Below are positions 39,862-49,447 of a DNA stretch of 64,000 nucleotides, in pieces. The notes beneath the pieces are model-generated. The model ran no database searches. It was given only the letters and a program-made list of their open reading frames with translations, and was not told where the DNA came from. How positions within the stretch are numbered: the stretch's first letter is position 1; every line of letters begins with the position of its first letter. Origin of the DNA: Snodgrassella communis (GTDB taxonomy: Bacteria; Pseudomonadota; Gammaproteobacteria; Burkholderiales; Neisseriaceae); the NCBI RefSeq assembly GCF_914768045.1, contig NZ_CAJZCD010000002.1, forward strand, positions 248,001 to 312,000, read 5' to 3'. A program made the position numbers and the translations under genes.

Positions 39862-39966
39862 ATGTTTTCTCTTTTGCTGTGTGGCGTGGGTAAACGCTTA
39901 TCCTGGGTGGGTGTGATGCTTGGATTATTGTGGTTAATGTATGCATGGGCAGTATCCGCATCATGA
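39862..39966 (+). CDS. 34-residue membrane peptide coupled to znuC
   Basis: Short frame with AAGGG at good spacing before its ATG, ending in a TGA that overlaps the znuC ATG (ATGA). The product starts MFSLLLCGVGKRLSWVG and continues as one hydrophobic helix (VMLGLLWLMYAWAVSAS), so it would be a single-span membrane peptide with a KR pair near its middle. It begins about 30 bases after the Zur-like box. It may simply deliver ribosomes to znuC, act as a leader peptide, or have its own role; I know no named family. Confidence 0.55.
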   Translation: MFSLLLCGVGKRLSWVGVMLGLLWLMYAWAVSAS

Positions 39967-40691
39967 GTATTCAAGTTGAGAATGTTACTGTGAGCTATCG
40001 GCACCGTCCGGCTATTCACCATATTAGTATCGATTTTAATCCCAATGAAATGTGGGCTATATTTGGCCCTAATGGTGCGGGTAAATCAACATTGCTGAAA
40101 GCCATCATGCATCTTGTCCCCCTTGATAGTGGTGAGATTCGCTGGCAACACTTGCAACGGTCGGATATTGCCTATCTACCCCAACAATCTGATATTGATC
40201 GCAGCCAGCCAATGAGTGTTTTTGAGCTGGTAGCAATGGGACTATGGTATGAAACCGGCTTTTTTTCCGGTATATCTACAAACATGCATCAACGTATTCT
40301 GAGCGTATTAAATGAGGTAGGCATGCTGCAATATAAGCAGCGCAGTATTGCCCAATTATCCAACGGACAGTTTCAACGTGTATTACTGGCACGCATGCTG
40401 ATTCAGAATGCCAAAGTACTATTGCTGGATGAGCCATTTAATGCCGTAGACGCTGCCACTACTTTTGCTTTGCTTGATATTCTCAAAGCGCACCAACAGC
40501 AACAGCATTGTACAGTGATTACCGTTTTGCATGATTACGAACAGGTACAAGCCTATTTCCCCAATACCCTGCTGATTGCGCGTGAAAAAATTGCCGCTGG
40601 AAAAACTGACAGCGTATTAACAGATCAATATTTGCAACAGGCTGCAAAAGCCATGCAACAATATGAACAGAACCAGTGGTGTGATAGGTAA
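39963..40691 (+). CDS. znuC: Zinc ABC transporter ATP-binding protein
   Basis: Energises ZnuB-mediated zinc import. 242 residues from the ATG at 39963. Walker A GPNGAGKST near residue 35, a Q-loop YLPQQ, signature LSNGQFQRVLLARML and Walker B VLLLDEPFNAVD are all present. An upstream in-frame GTG/ATG set at 39930 is inside the small peptide frame and is not chosen. The znuB ATG follows the stop by four bases. Confidence 0.94.
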   Translation: MSIQVENVTVSYRHRPAIHHISIDFNPNEMWAIFGPNGAGKSTLLKAIMHLVPLDSGEIRWQHLQRSDIAYLPQQSDIDRSQPMSVFELVAMGLWYETGFFSGISTNMHQRILSVLNEVGMLQYKQRSIAQLSNGQFQRVLLARMLIQNAKVLLLDEPFNAVDAATTFALLDILKAHQQQQHCTVITVLHDYEQVQAYFPNTLLIAREKIAAGKTDSVLTDQYLQQAAKAMQQYEQNQWCDR

Positions 40692-40695
40692 ATCA

Positions 40696-41571
40696 ATGAA
40701 TATTGCCCAATTACTTCTAGAGCCTTTTGCTGATTACGATTTTATGCGTTTTGCCCTGTGCTCAATAGTATTCTTGGCTGTAGGGGCAGCACCGGTAGGT
40801 GTTTTTCTGATGATGCGGCGAATGAGTTTGGTAGGAGATGCTCTGGGGCATGCTATTTTACCGGGTGCAGCAGTAGGTTATATGTTGGCAGGTTTAAGTC
40901 TGCCAGCCATGAGTATAGGTGGCTTTATGGCTGGCCTACTAATGGCTTTACTGGCTGGGCTTGCCAGCCGCTTTGCCAATGTACGAGAAGATGCCAGTTT
41001 TGCAGCTTTTTTTCTTACCTGTCTGGCACTTGGTGTTGTATTGGTAAGTAGAGGTGGTAATAGCGTAGATTTGCTTAATTTATTGTTTGGATCCATTCTT
41101 TCAGTGGATCGGGCGGCATTAACTTTGGTCGCCATTGTCAGCAGTATTACCATGGTGGTACTGGCGGTTATATATCGGCCTCTTATGCTCGAAAGTATCG
41201 ACCCTTTGTTTTTACGTTCTGTAAATGGCAAGGGAGCACTATGGCATATTATATTCTTGATACTTGTGGTACTGAATCTAGTCTCAGGCTTTCAGGCACT
41301 GGGCACACTGATGTCAGTAGGTTTAATGATGCTGCCCGCCATCAGTGCACGCTTATGGCATAGAACCATGGGCGGCATGATGGCAATAGCAGCCATTATT
41401 GCAGTAGTTTGTGGCTACATTGGCCTGTTATTGTCTTACTATATTGATTTGCCTTCCGGCCCAGCCATTATTTTGTGCTGTGGCTTTGTCTATATTTTGT
41501 CATTATTTGTCGGCAGCGAAAGTGGTATTTTACGGCGTTTATACAGACGCCAACGCCACCATGTTGCCTGA
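40696..41571 (+). CDS. znuB: Zinc ABC transporter permease
   Basis: Inner-membrane channel of the zinc importer, ABC-3 family. 291 residues with eight or nine hydrophobic helices; RRMSLVGDALGHAILPGAAVGY and ALGTLMSVGLMMLPAISARLW are family signatures. The ATG at 40696 lies four bases after znuC with AGG before it. Between znuC and znuA. Confidence 0.94.
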   Translation: MNIAQLLLEPFADYDFMRFALCSIVFLAVGAAPVGVFLMMRRMSLVGDALGHAILPGAAVGYMLAGLSLPAMSIGGFMAGLLMALLAGLASRFANVREDASFAAFFLTCLALGVVLVSRGGNSVDLLNLLFGSILSVDRAALTLVAIVSSITMVVLAVIYRPLMLESIDPLFLRSVNGKGALWHIIFLILVVLNLVSGFQALGTLMSVGLMMLPAISARLWHRTMGGMMAIAAIIAVVCGYIGLLLSYYIDLPSGPAIILCCGFVYILSLFVGSESGILRRLYRRQRHHVA

Positions 41572-41611
41572 AATAGAGTATTGATTAATAAACATTTTAG
41601 GAGATATGATA

Positions 41612-42499
41612 ATGAAACGTGGCTTTTTTATCTGCTTGTTAACCTTTTGTCTGACGGGCTTTGCACGCATGATTTATGCTGCCCCTGTACCCGTCATTAC
41701 CAGCTTCAGTATTCTCGGTGATATAACTCAGCAAATTGGTGGTGAACGCGTTCAAGTAGATAGCCTGATTGGCACCGATCAGGATGCGCACATGTATCAG
41801 CTGGTAAGCAAGGATTTGCGCAAAATGCGTACAGCCAAGCTGATTTTGCTCAATGGTTTAGGACTGGAACCATTATCTTTACAACGTGCAGCCCAGCAAA
41901 GCCGTATTCCCGTATTCATTATTACTAAGGGAATTCAGCCTTTGATGATGACAGATGATGGACACAATCACCATCAGCATACCGATCCGCATGTGTGGAA
42001 TGATCCGGTGCTGATGCAGACCTATGCGCGTAATATTGCCAATGCACTAATCAGTGTAGACCCGCAAGGTAAAGCCTATTACCAGCAGCGGCTGGCCATC
42101 TATCAACAGCAGCTTGCGGAATTAAATAGCTGGGCCAGCAAAATGTTTAATGCTGTACCGCCAGAAAAACGAAAAGTACTGACCGGACACGATGCTTTTG
42201 CCTACATGGCTAAACGTTATCGGATTCAATTCATCGCTCCGCAGGGCGTAAGTACAGAAGCAGAACCGTCAGCGAGACAAGTAGCAGCAATCATCAACCA
42301 GATTCGGCGCGAGCATATTAAAGCCATTTTTATTGAAAATATAAAAAATCCGAAAATGGTACAGCGGATTGCCAGTGAAACTCAAACCAGAATCAGCGGC
42401 CGCCTGTATTCCGATGCATTAAGTAAAAGCACGCCTGCTGCTACCTATATTGATATGTTCCGTTATAATGTCAATGCTCTAACTGCTGCAATGAAATAA
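41612..42499 (+). CDS. znuA: Zinc ABC transporter substrate-binding protein
   Basis: Periplasmic zinc receptor, cluster A-I family. 295 residues with a signal peptide ending near IYAAPVP. Zinc ligands are suggested by GTDQDAHMYQ, the TDPHVWNDP site and TGHDAFAYMAKRY, and by the His-rich loop GHNHHQHTDPH typical of zinc (not manganese) binders. AGGAG is correctly spaced for the ATG at 41612, not for the ATG at 41606. Last gene of the operon. Confidence 0.95.
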   Translation: MKRGFFICLLTFCLTGFARMIYAAPVPVITSFSILGDITQQIGGERVQVDSLIGTDQDAHMYQLVSKDLRKMRTAKLILLNGLGLEPLSLQRAAQQSRIPVFIITKGIQPLMMTDDGHNHHQHTDPHVWNDPVLMQTYARNIANALISVDPQGKAYYQQRLAIYQQQLAELNSWASKMFNAVPPEKRKVLTGHDAFAYMAKRYRIQFIAPQGVSTEAEPSARQVAAIINQIRREHIKAIFIENIKNPKMVQRIASETQTRISGRLYSDALSKSTPAATYIDMFRYNVNALTAAMK

Positions 42500-42557
42500 A
42501 CTGACAAACTCTCGTATAACACAGTAACTTTAGATACTATTTATATAGCGATTACAT

Positions 42558-43415
42558 TTAATTTTGCAGAGCCAGCCGCCAGTTGTGTATATCAGACTGG
42601 CGGTTTTGCTCAAAATTTTCCAGCATTTCCAGTTCGAAACGTGAGAAACCTGCCTGCTCGCGTGCATCCATATTTACATAGCCACGAAAAATAAATAAAT
42701 CATAGCGACTGAGTAAGCGCCGAAATAAAGCCAATGGTTCCAGACCACGCAGTCTGCATAGATACTGATACCAATAATTTCCCACCTGCACATGACCTAC
42801 TTCATCGTGATAAATAATATCCAGAACGGCACATGTAGCATCATCGCCCTTTTGCGCTATTTTAGCACGCATTCCCGGAGTAACATCCAATCCACGCGCT
42901 TCCAGCACTCTGGGTACCAGAGCCATACGCAGCAGCGGATCAAATGCAGTTTTATAAGCCATGTCCCACAAATGATTATGCGCGGAAAAATCACCGTAAT
43001 CGTAACCGAGTGTCTGTAAACGCTTTCGCATAAGCTGGAAATGATGAGCTTCTTCAGCGGCAATGCGCACCCAATCGCGCGTAAATTCTTCCGGTAACAA
43101 CCTGAAACGATAGGCTGCATCAAGCGCCAGATTGATTGCATTAAACTCAATATGACAAACCGCATGCAGTAAAGCTGCATAGCCTTCTGCTGTCGTAAAT
43201 TTGCGACTTGTAACTTTGTCCGGCGATACTAATTCTGGCTTCACCGGATGGCCGGCAAAACGAAAATCTTTGATTACAGCGCATTCATCCCGTTGCAAGG
43301 CATTTGCTGGCGTTTGTGCACACATCTGTTGTGCTTCGATACTCAGAGTACATTTTTCAGCTGGCTGACAACTTAGTAAGGCTGATTCCAGCAAAACAGC
43401 AATAGACATTTTCAA
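42558..43415 (-). CDS. DUF455 family ferritin-like protein
   Basis: 285 residues of a conserved family with a ferritin-like four-helix core and unknown role. Likely metal ligands are in HAVCHIEFNAINLALD, RIAAEEAHHFQLMRKRL and IIYHDEVGHVQVGN, three Glu/His helices typical of di-iron proteins such as MiaE. An initial Cys-rich part (CQPAEKCTL) is less conserved. It is convergent with znuA. Two Met codons near the start leave the exact initiation open by two codons. Confidence 0.82.
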   Translation of the reverse strand: MKMSIAVLLESALLSCQPAEKCTLSIEAQQMCAQTPANALQRDECAVIKDFRFAGHPVKPELVSPDKVTSRKFTTAEGYAALLHAVCHIEFNAINLALDAAYRFRLLPEEFTRDWVRIAAEEAHHFQLMRKRLQTLGYDYGDFSAHNHLWDMAYKTAFDPLLRMALVPRVLEARGLDVTPGMRAKIAQKGDDATCAVLDIIYHDEVGHVQVGNYWYQYLCRLRGLEPLALFRRLLSRYDLFIFRGYVNMDAREQAGFSRFELEMLENFEQNRQSDIHNWRLALQN

Positions 43416-43561
43416 AAATAAACGTAAAATAAATTATTAATAAGTATACATGCCCTGCCCATATAAATTAAACTGCCATTTAAATAGATTTAACTTTACA
43501 TGCAGCACAAAGTGTCTATTGGTTTCACAATATAAAATCGTTAACGCAAAAGGATAAATAC

Positions 43562-43975
43562 ATGAATCACTCACGTACGCTCAAAGGTACCCTGCTTGTT
43601 CTGGCTTTATCAGTTACCTTTCCTGCCATGGCGGATAACAATTGGCAAACCTGTAAAGAAAAACAACAACAGATTGAACAACAGCTGCAATATGCTCGCG
43701 CCAACAATAATCAGAAACAGATTAATCGATTAAACAGAAAAAAAGCTAATATTGCCCAAAACTGTAGCAACGAAGATTTACGGCGCAAATATACCCTGAG
43801 AATCGACAAATTAAACTATAACCTTAACGATACTCAGCGTAAATTGGACAAGGCTCAGGCTAAAAATGACAGCCATAAAATCGCTCATTTGCAAAATAAA
43901 CTGAATGAAAACAAAATTAAACTTCAGCAAGCAAAACAGGATTTTGCTCGTTTTGAGCAGGCAGCAAAACGTTAA
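43562..43975 (+). CDS. DUF1090 family periplasmic protein
   Basis: 137-residue protein with a signal peptide (LLVLALSVTFPAMA cut before DNN). The mature part is almost all charged coiled coil, with Cys in QTCKEKQQQIEQQL and QNCSNEDL, the YqjC/DUF1090 pattern. Function is not known. AAAGGA lies before the ATG. It stands alone, followed by a hairpin. Confidence 0.85.
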   Translation: MNHSRTLKGTLLVLALSVTFPAMADNNWQTCKEKQQQIEQQLQYARANNNQKQINRLNRKKANIAQNCSNEDLRRKYTLRIDKLNYNLNDTQRKLDKAQAKNDSHKIAHLQNKLNENKIKLQQAKQDFARFEQAAKR

Positions 43976-43986
43976 TTAGTTAAACC

Positions 43987-44032
43987 AATACTAATGAGAA
44001 ATCTAATAGAATAATGATTTTTCATTAGTATT
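43987..44032 (+). terminator. Hairpin after the DUF1090 gene
   Basis: AATACTAATGAGAAAT pairs with ATTTTTCATTAGTATT with a single wobble, 16 bases, around a 14-base loop, starting 12 bases past the stop. AT-rich and without a long T-run, so probably a weak terminator or transcript-protecting stem. Confidence 0.5.
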
Positions 44033-44409
44033 TATATTGCGCAATTAATCTTATTTGGTTCTTACATAATTAAAATATAATTCAAATGTAAAAAAATACT
44101 GTCATAACAAATGATTTATTTTATGCAATGGACAATGCATGACATATTTTAAGATTAGTATTATTAATTTATAACTCTGTTTCAAGCCGCTTATTCTAGC
44201 TGGCATCAACCTGAAAAGCATAAAACTGCAAATTATTTTCATAAAATCGATTAGAATAATTTTGCCATTTTGTTGGTCGATTGGGAAATAATTTTCACCC
44301 ACCATTCCTAAATTAACCTACTGAACCGGCAATTATCTGTCAATTTCTGGTTGAACTTTAGCTATAACCCGCTAAAATATTCACCAATAGTTAAACAAAG
44401 GAGTAATCA
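44033..44409. other. AT-rich intergenic stretch upstream of lolA
   Basis: About 375 bases. A 67-codon frame on the minus strand here has no ribosome site and no recognisable content, so I leave it out. The lolA promoter should lie in the last hundred bases. Confidence 0.5.
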
Positions 44410-45024
44410 ATGCGAATTTTGAGTAAAGCTGTGCTTAGTGGCGTAATGGTCATCAGTTGTGCACTGGTTAATGCTGGCGGTTTAGATACTCTGCAGAAGT
44501 TCAACTCTGATACAGATGGTATATCAGGCCAGTTTACCCAGACAGTTCACAGTAAAAAACGTACTCAAACCACATCTGGGACATTTGCCATTCAACGCCC
44601 GGGGCTTTTTCGCTGGGAATACACGCAGCCTTATAAACAGACTATTGTTGGTGACGGTAAAACCGTCTGGTTATATGATCAAGATTTGGCTCAGGTAACC
44701 AAACAAGAGCAAAATCAGACAATTGGTGATTCACCGGCAGCCATTCTATCCAACAAATCAGCATTGAACGCCAACTATTCTTTGTCAGACGATGGCAATA
44801 GCGATGGCATCGACTATGTTCGTGCCATACCAAAACGCAGTAATACCGGCTATCAGAATATTCGTATAGGCTTTCGTGGCGATAATCTGGCCAACATGCA
44901 ATTAAAAGACAGTTTTGGCAATCAAACTACCATCACTTTTAGCAAAATCAATACCCATCCACAATTTAACCGCAGCCAGTTTAAATTTACCCCACCCAAG
45001 GGCGTAGATGTACTGAGCCAATAA
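44410..45024 (+). CDS. lolA: Outer-membrane lipoprotein carrier protein LolA
   Basis: Periplasmic shuttle carrying lipoproteins from LolCDE to LolB. 204 residues with a signal peptide ending LVNA-GG. GQFTQTVHSKKRTQTTSGTF and RPGLFRWEYTQPYKQTIVGDGKTVWLYD are the family core. AAAGGAG precedes the ATG at ideal spacing. Followed by a strong bidirectional terminator. Confidence 0.95.
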   Translation: MRILSKAVLSGVMVISCALVNAGGLDTLQKFNSDTDGISGQFTQTVHSKKRTQTTSGTFAIQRPGLFRWEYTQPYKQTIVGDGKTVWLYDQDLAQVTKQEQNQTIGDSPAAILSNKSALNANYSLSDDGNSDGIDYVRAIPKRSNTGYQNIRIGFRGDNLANMQLKDSFGNQTTITFSKINTHPQFNRSQFKFTPPKGVDVLSQ

Positions 45025-45040
45025 TAGCAAGTGTGATTAA

Positions 45041-45073
45041 ATAAAACAGGCAGCTAAAATCTGCCTGTTTTAT
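45041..45073. terminator. Bidirectional terminator between lolA and a lipoprotein gene
   Basis: Perfect 13-base stem ATAAAACAGGCAG / CTGCCTGTTTTAT with a 7-base loop, placed between convergent genes. T-runs are available on both strands. Confidence 0.9.
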
Positions 45074-45080
45074 TTCGCTG

Positions 45081-45509
45081 TCAGCACCGGTATACATATG
45101 TATGTCCGTTATGGGAGCTGCGACACCAGCGTGGCCTGAACATCATCCAATTCATGTCATCATCCCATCTGCGCTGCATTGCCCAGTCTCGCGCCTGTTG
45201 TAATTTAACCTGATTCACATAATTATTCCAAGCCAGTTTATAACAGCTCTGAAAAATCGGCAGATTAATCTTTTGCCGGTATTCTTCCGCTATTCTGGCA
45301 TTGGCAGGATCAGAAAAAAAAGCCGGATTTTGCATTTGTGCCTGCATCAATTCAGCAGTACGCGCATCACATTGTGCAGCCAAATCCAGCTGAAGTTTCT
45401 GTTCAGCCGCTTTTTCCGCCGCCGCCCGAGCAGCTTTTTGTTCCGGCGTAGCACAAGCAGCCATCAATAGCCCCATCAAGCCCAAAGAACAAATTCTACG
45501 CCAATGCAT
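45081..45509 (-). CDS. Small lipoprotein of unknown function
   Basis: 142 residues with a signal peptide and lipobox LMAACATP. The mature part has an Ala/Glu/Lys-rich helix (EQKAARAAAEKAAEQKL), four Cys residues beyond the lipobox one, and a Trp/Arg-rich end (MQRRWDDDMNWMMFRPRWC). The ATG at 45509 fits the signal peptide; an earlier start adds ten residues before it. I do not recognise a named family. It lies between lolA and comEC, transcribed like comEC. Confidence 0.75.
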   Translation of the reverse strand: MHWRRICSLGLMGLLMAACATPEQKAARAAAEKAAEQKLQLDLAAQCDARTAELMQAQMQNPAFFSDPANARIAEEYRQKINLPIFQSCYKLAWNNYVNQVKLQQARDWAMQRRWDDDMNWMMFRPRWCRSSHNGHTYVYRC

Positions 45510-45591
45510 CTTGAGTCCTTCAATCCGACCAACAAACAATTATCATTATACGCCAATATATTATCCCATTTAGAGGACTAATGGTATAAGG

Positions 45592-47856
45592 CTATTGTAG
45601 TATTTTTTCTGACACCGGTTTACGCTGCCAGTAAGGTCGATAGTTATGCAATGGATTCCAATGTAATGGACTGGCAGATAAACGTGTCTGCAAACCTCCC
45701 ATCCGATCTGTGCGTAACAGCATAATACTTTCCTGCGCCAGTAATTGCTGTACCTCTACATGAGGGTGACCATAAGGATTGGCAAAACCGGCACTGACAA
45801 CAGCATATTGTGGCGCTACAGTACGAATAAAATTTATATCGCTTGAATTACGGCTACCATGATGACCTAAAATTAAAATCTGGCTAAATAAATTATCACC
45901 ATAAGCCGTCACTAAAGCACGTTCACCTTTTTTACCTAAATCACCAGTAATCAGTATGGCTTTATCTGAACTCACAACGCGTAACACACAGCTATGGTCA
46001 TTTTTTCCGCTTTTGGCTTCCACTGGCAGGTTGAGAAATTCAAACCATACTCCATCCCATTGCCAGTTGGTACCACCCTTACATGCTTGTACTGGAAATG
46101 AATATGCTTGCGGTTGCCCGACAATAATGCTTCGCGGTTGCAGATGCTGCTTAATCAGCAGCGTACCACCATCATGGTCGCTATCATTATGCGACAACAC
46201 CAGCGTATCCAGCTGTCTGATACCGGCAGCACGTAAATTGGGTAATAATGCAGATTGTGCCGCATACGCGGTTCCTGTATCAAACAATAATTCATGTTTT
46301 GCCGTACTAATACTTACAGCCAAACCCTGTCCGATATCCCATATTCTGACAACGGTCTCACCCTGAGCTGGGCGTGGTGGCTGATAACAGAGCAATAGCA
46401 GCACAATCAACAGACATAATGGACGTAAATACCAGCCCCGCGGCAGCAGTAATAGCAAAACGGCAATAATCGCCAACACCCACAATGCCAGAGGTGCGTG
46501 GGCTGGATAATATTCAGGGGCATAATCAGCTATTGTGTATAGCAAACGCATGGTTTGTTCACTCAGATAAGCGGCAACTGTACGCAAAATATCCAAGGGA
46601 ATAATTAATGACAGTAAAGCCAGCGGTACCAGAATCAGCGTGAACCAAGGAATTGCCAATGCATTCACAAGCGGGGATATTATCGGTACCGAACCAAAAC
46701 AAAAAGCCACCAGTACCACCGAAGCCAGCCCAGCTGCCCACTGTGCCAGTACCAACTGCCGCCATTTGGCAGTATGGCCATAGCCCTCACCTGCCCACAT
46801 CAACACAGCAACCAGTAGAAAAGACAACCAGAATCCAACGCTTAACACAGCCAGAGGGTCAAACAGCAACACAATCGCTATCGTTAACCACCATAGCTGA
46901 AAAGCACGCAAATACCCGCGTCGCCACGTTAATGCCAGAATAATAATCATCAGCATACTGCGCTGGGTGGGCACAGCAAAACCAGCCAGTGCACTGTAGA
47001 TAATAGCGGTAAGCACAGCTGTACATCGTGTGTAAATCCATGGCTGGTACACACGTATGGGTAAATACAGCAAGCATTTGCCGCATAACCATGCAGCTAA
47101 CATCGCTAGCATACCGACATGCAGACCAGAAATACTAACCAAATGATTCAATCCAAGTGGGCGAAATATTTGCCATGCTGCTGCGGGTAATGCAGACTGC
47201 TCACCGACGGCAAGCGCTTTGAGCAAAGCAACACCCTGCGGGTAAGCCTGAATCTGTGCCTGCCAGCGTGCACTACACCATACACGCCATTGAACCAGCC
47301 ATTGCTGCCAGCCAGTTGACGCAGGTAATGCTTTACGCTGCCCTTTGACAATAGTACCCATCGCACCAATATGATTAGCCAGTGCCCAGGCTTCCCTGTT
47401 GAAACCAACCTTATTGTTTTCGCCAATAATAGCACGTACTTTTGCCCTTATCTGCCATCTGCTGCCCGGTGGCCATGATTGTTTTGTGTAATCAGTCAGT
47501 AGCCATTGCTGCTGTTGGCCATTTGGTAACGTTACCTGTGCCACAAAGCGGCTGCGCTGCTGATCCTGCTGGGGAATATCTGCTACTTGAATAACAACAT
47601 CTAGTAACTGTGCTTTATCAGTTAGTGGCCATTGCTGTTGCAATACTATATCAGTGCGCCATAACGCAAATATCACACCAGCACAGATTGCACAGCCAAA
47701 TCGACACCATTGCCAGCCTGTCCACACTGTCAATACAACCAAAGTAACAAAAGCATATAACCACGGCAAAATTACAGGCGAGGGTAATAGATAAGATCCA
47801 CAGACACCCACAACCCACCACGGTAACCAAGCACTGGCAAAACGCATACTTGTCAT
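45592..47856 (-). CDS. comEC: DNA internalisation protein ComEC/Rec2
   Basis: Inner-membrane channel that takes in single-stranded DNA during natural transformation. 754 residues: an N-terminal soluble/OB region (about 90-190), the Competence domain of multiple helices with HLVSISGLHVGMLA and FAVPTQRSMLMI, and a C-terminal metallo-beta-lactamase-like domain with LSHNDSDHDGG and ILGHHGSRNSSD. It appears intact, so together with the minor pilins at 2-5.5 kb the organism is probably naturally competent. Confidence 0.95.
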   Translation of the reverse strand: MTSMRFASAWLPWWVVGVCGSYLLPSPVILPWLYAFVTLVVLTVWTGWQWCRFGCAICAGVIFALWRTDIVLQQQWPLTDKAQLLDVVIQVADIPQQDQQRSRFVAQVTLPNGQQQQWLLTDYTKQSWPPGSRWQIRAKVRAIIGENNKVGFNREAWALANHIGAMGTIVKGQRKALPASTGWQQWLVQWRVWCSARWQAQIQAYPQGVALLKALAVGEQSALPAAAWQIFRPLGLNHLVSISGLHVGMLAMLAAWLCGKCLLYLPIRVYQPWIYTRCTAVLTAIIYSALAGFAVPTQRSMLMIIILALTWRRGYLRAFQLWWLTIAIVLLFDPLAVLSVGFWLSFLLVAVLMWAGEGYGHTAKWRQLVLAQWAAGLASVVLVAFCFGSVPIISPLVNALAIPWFTLILVPLALLSLIIPLDILRTVAAYLSEQTMRLLYTIADYAPEYYPAHAPLALWVLAIIAVLLLLLPRGWYLRPLCLLIVLLLLCYQPPRPAQGETVVRIWDIGQGLAVSISTAKHELLFDTGTAYAAQSALLPNLRAAGIRQLDTLVLSHNDSDHDGGTLLIKQHLQPRSIIVGQPQAYSFPVQACKGGTNWQWDGVWFEFLNLPVEAKSGKNDHSCVLRVVSSDKAILITGDLGKKGERALVTAYGDNLFSQILILGHHGSRNSSDINFIRTVAPQYAVVSAGFANPYGHPHVEVQQLLAQESIMLLRTDRMGGLQTRLSASPLHWNPLHNYRPYWQRKPVSEKILQ

Positions 47857-48660
47857 ATCGACAGTTATAGCTTCCCTAAAAATATATAATTAAATTTTAT
47901 ATTTACACCAAATATATTATACCAAATAAATTTACATTAGTTTTTACTGGTAATCTATTGAAAATCAAGTAAAAATAATAAATAATTCAAGCGTTTCTAG
48001 ATTAGAAATTTAAATTGACATCAGGTTGTATATTGAATTTCCAAATTTCCCAATAAGCTTTTCCTAAGCGCGAGAGAATATCGGTTCATACATCCGATAA
48101 TGATTTATTGATAGAAAATACTACCATAACTGATTTGAGCAGAAGATTTAAAGAACCCTGTAACGATCTAGATAAAGATATGTGCAAGCTTATTGACACT
48201 ATTTCGATGAAAGTTCAGGTAATCCGATTTAAAAGATACAAATAGTGAAACATTAGACATTATTCTTTTATAATTAAATATTTATATAAATATTACTCAT
48301 GCAACCATTCTCATGCGTAAACTAAAAATTTGAATTGCATATAAAAAACTTGAAATATCTATAATAGAATACCATCATATAATAAAAGACACTTCCCGAA
48401 TCATACTGAATAAATAGCATATCGGTTTTCAACTTATCGGACACATCTCATTAAAACTAATTTACCGCAAACTGTGTTTATGCTTAGAAGATTAATTACG
48501 CGTAAAGACTGATAAAGACAGCTTATATCTGCACAAACTATCCGTTTAAAATTGAATTTAATCAACTTCAGTAATAGTCGGTGTGAAAACAACCAAATGT
48601 AGGTATAATATAGAATTTGATATTTGTAAACTGAGCAGACTAAAAGGACATAACTACACC
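47857..48660. other. Long AT-rich gap between comEC and the DUF502 gene
   Basis: About 800 bases, divergent flanks. Apart from one open stretch at 48057-48245, all frames are closed by frequent stops. No tRNA, repeat or IS feature was recognised. Promoters of both neighbours must lie here. Confidence 0.5.
48057..48245 (+). other. Unrecognised open stretch, possible gene remnant
   Basis: 62 codons between two stops, without a good start codon. The translation is protein-like: a start FPKRERISVH, then DLSRRFKEPCNDLDKDMCKL and a basic end RFKRYK. I do not recognise a family. It could be the tail of a decayed gene or chance. Confidence 0.2.
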
Positions 48661-49377
48661 ATGGCGCAACAGCCTGCCGAGAGCGGAAAACTGAAAAAAT
48701 CCCTAAAGAAATACATGCTCACTGGAGTGCTGGTATGGCTGCCCATTATTGTAACAATCTGGGTAATCAGTTACATCATTGGCATGGCAGACCAGCTTGT
48801 CAACATTTTACCGGCACGCTGGCAACCACAGGCATTTTTGGGGTTTAAACTTCATGGTATAGGTTTGCTGGCGGCGCTTATAATTGTATTTTTTACCGGT
48901 TTACTGACAGCAAATGTGTTAGGACGCAGAATATTGGCTGCTTGGGACGCTTTTTGGGGACGTATTCCGGTCGTAAAAAGCATTTATTCCGGCGTTAAAA
49001 AAGTATCTGAATCATTATTGTCAGATTCCCGCCAGTCGTTTAAAACACCTGTACTGATACCGTTTCCGCATCATGATATCTGGACTATAGGATTTGTTTC
49101 TGGCCACATACCAGATAATATTGCGTCTGCCCTGCCTCATCAGACTGGCGATACACCAACAGACGAATATATTTCTGTATATGTACCTACTACGCCCAAT
49201 CCTACTGGTGGCTACTATATTATGGTCAACAAGAAAGATGTACGCGAAATAGATATGAGTGTGGACGATGCACTGAAATATGTTATTTCGCTAGGCATGG
49301 TACAGCCAGATGAACCTCCACATAAACAGTCACTACAGGCTATTTTCCCGTTACACAACCCAGCCAAACCGCACTAG
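48661..49377 (+). CDS. DUF502 family membrane protein
   Basis: 238 residues. Two membrane helices ([20 protein letters not shown] and [20 protein letters not shown]) are followed by the conserved [20 protein letters not shown], a soluble domain with [16 protein letters not shown], and [20 protein letters not shown]. Function is unknown. The ATG at 48661 starts the conserved part; the 26 codons before it are AT-rich. About 70 bases separate it from aspS, so the two may be co-transcribed. Confidence 0.88.
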   Translation: MAQQPAESGKLKKSLKKYMLTGVLVWLPIIVTIWVISYIIGMADQLVNILPARWQPQAFLGFKLHGIGLLAALIIVFFTGLLTANVLGRRILAAWDAFWGRIPVVKSIYSGVKKVSESLLSDSRQSFKTPVLIPFPHHDIWTIGFVSGHIPDNIASALPHQTGDTPTDEYISVYVPTTPNPTGGYYIMVNKKDVREIDMSVDDALKYVISLGMVQPDEPPHKQSLQAIFPLHNPAKPH

Positions 49378-49447
49378 TACCGCACTTGGCAGGGATAATA
49401 TTCCTGATGACAAAATTAACCGTAATCACTGCAACAAAGGCATTAAA

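Noticed and set aside
44102-44305. 67-codon minus-strand frame upstream of lolA
   Set aside because: No ribosome site, low-complexity AT-rich translation, no recognisable motif.
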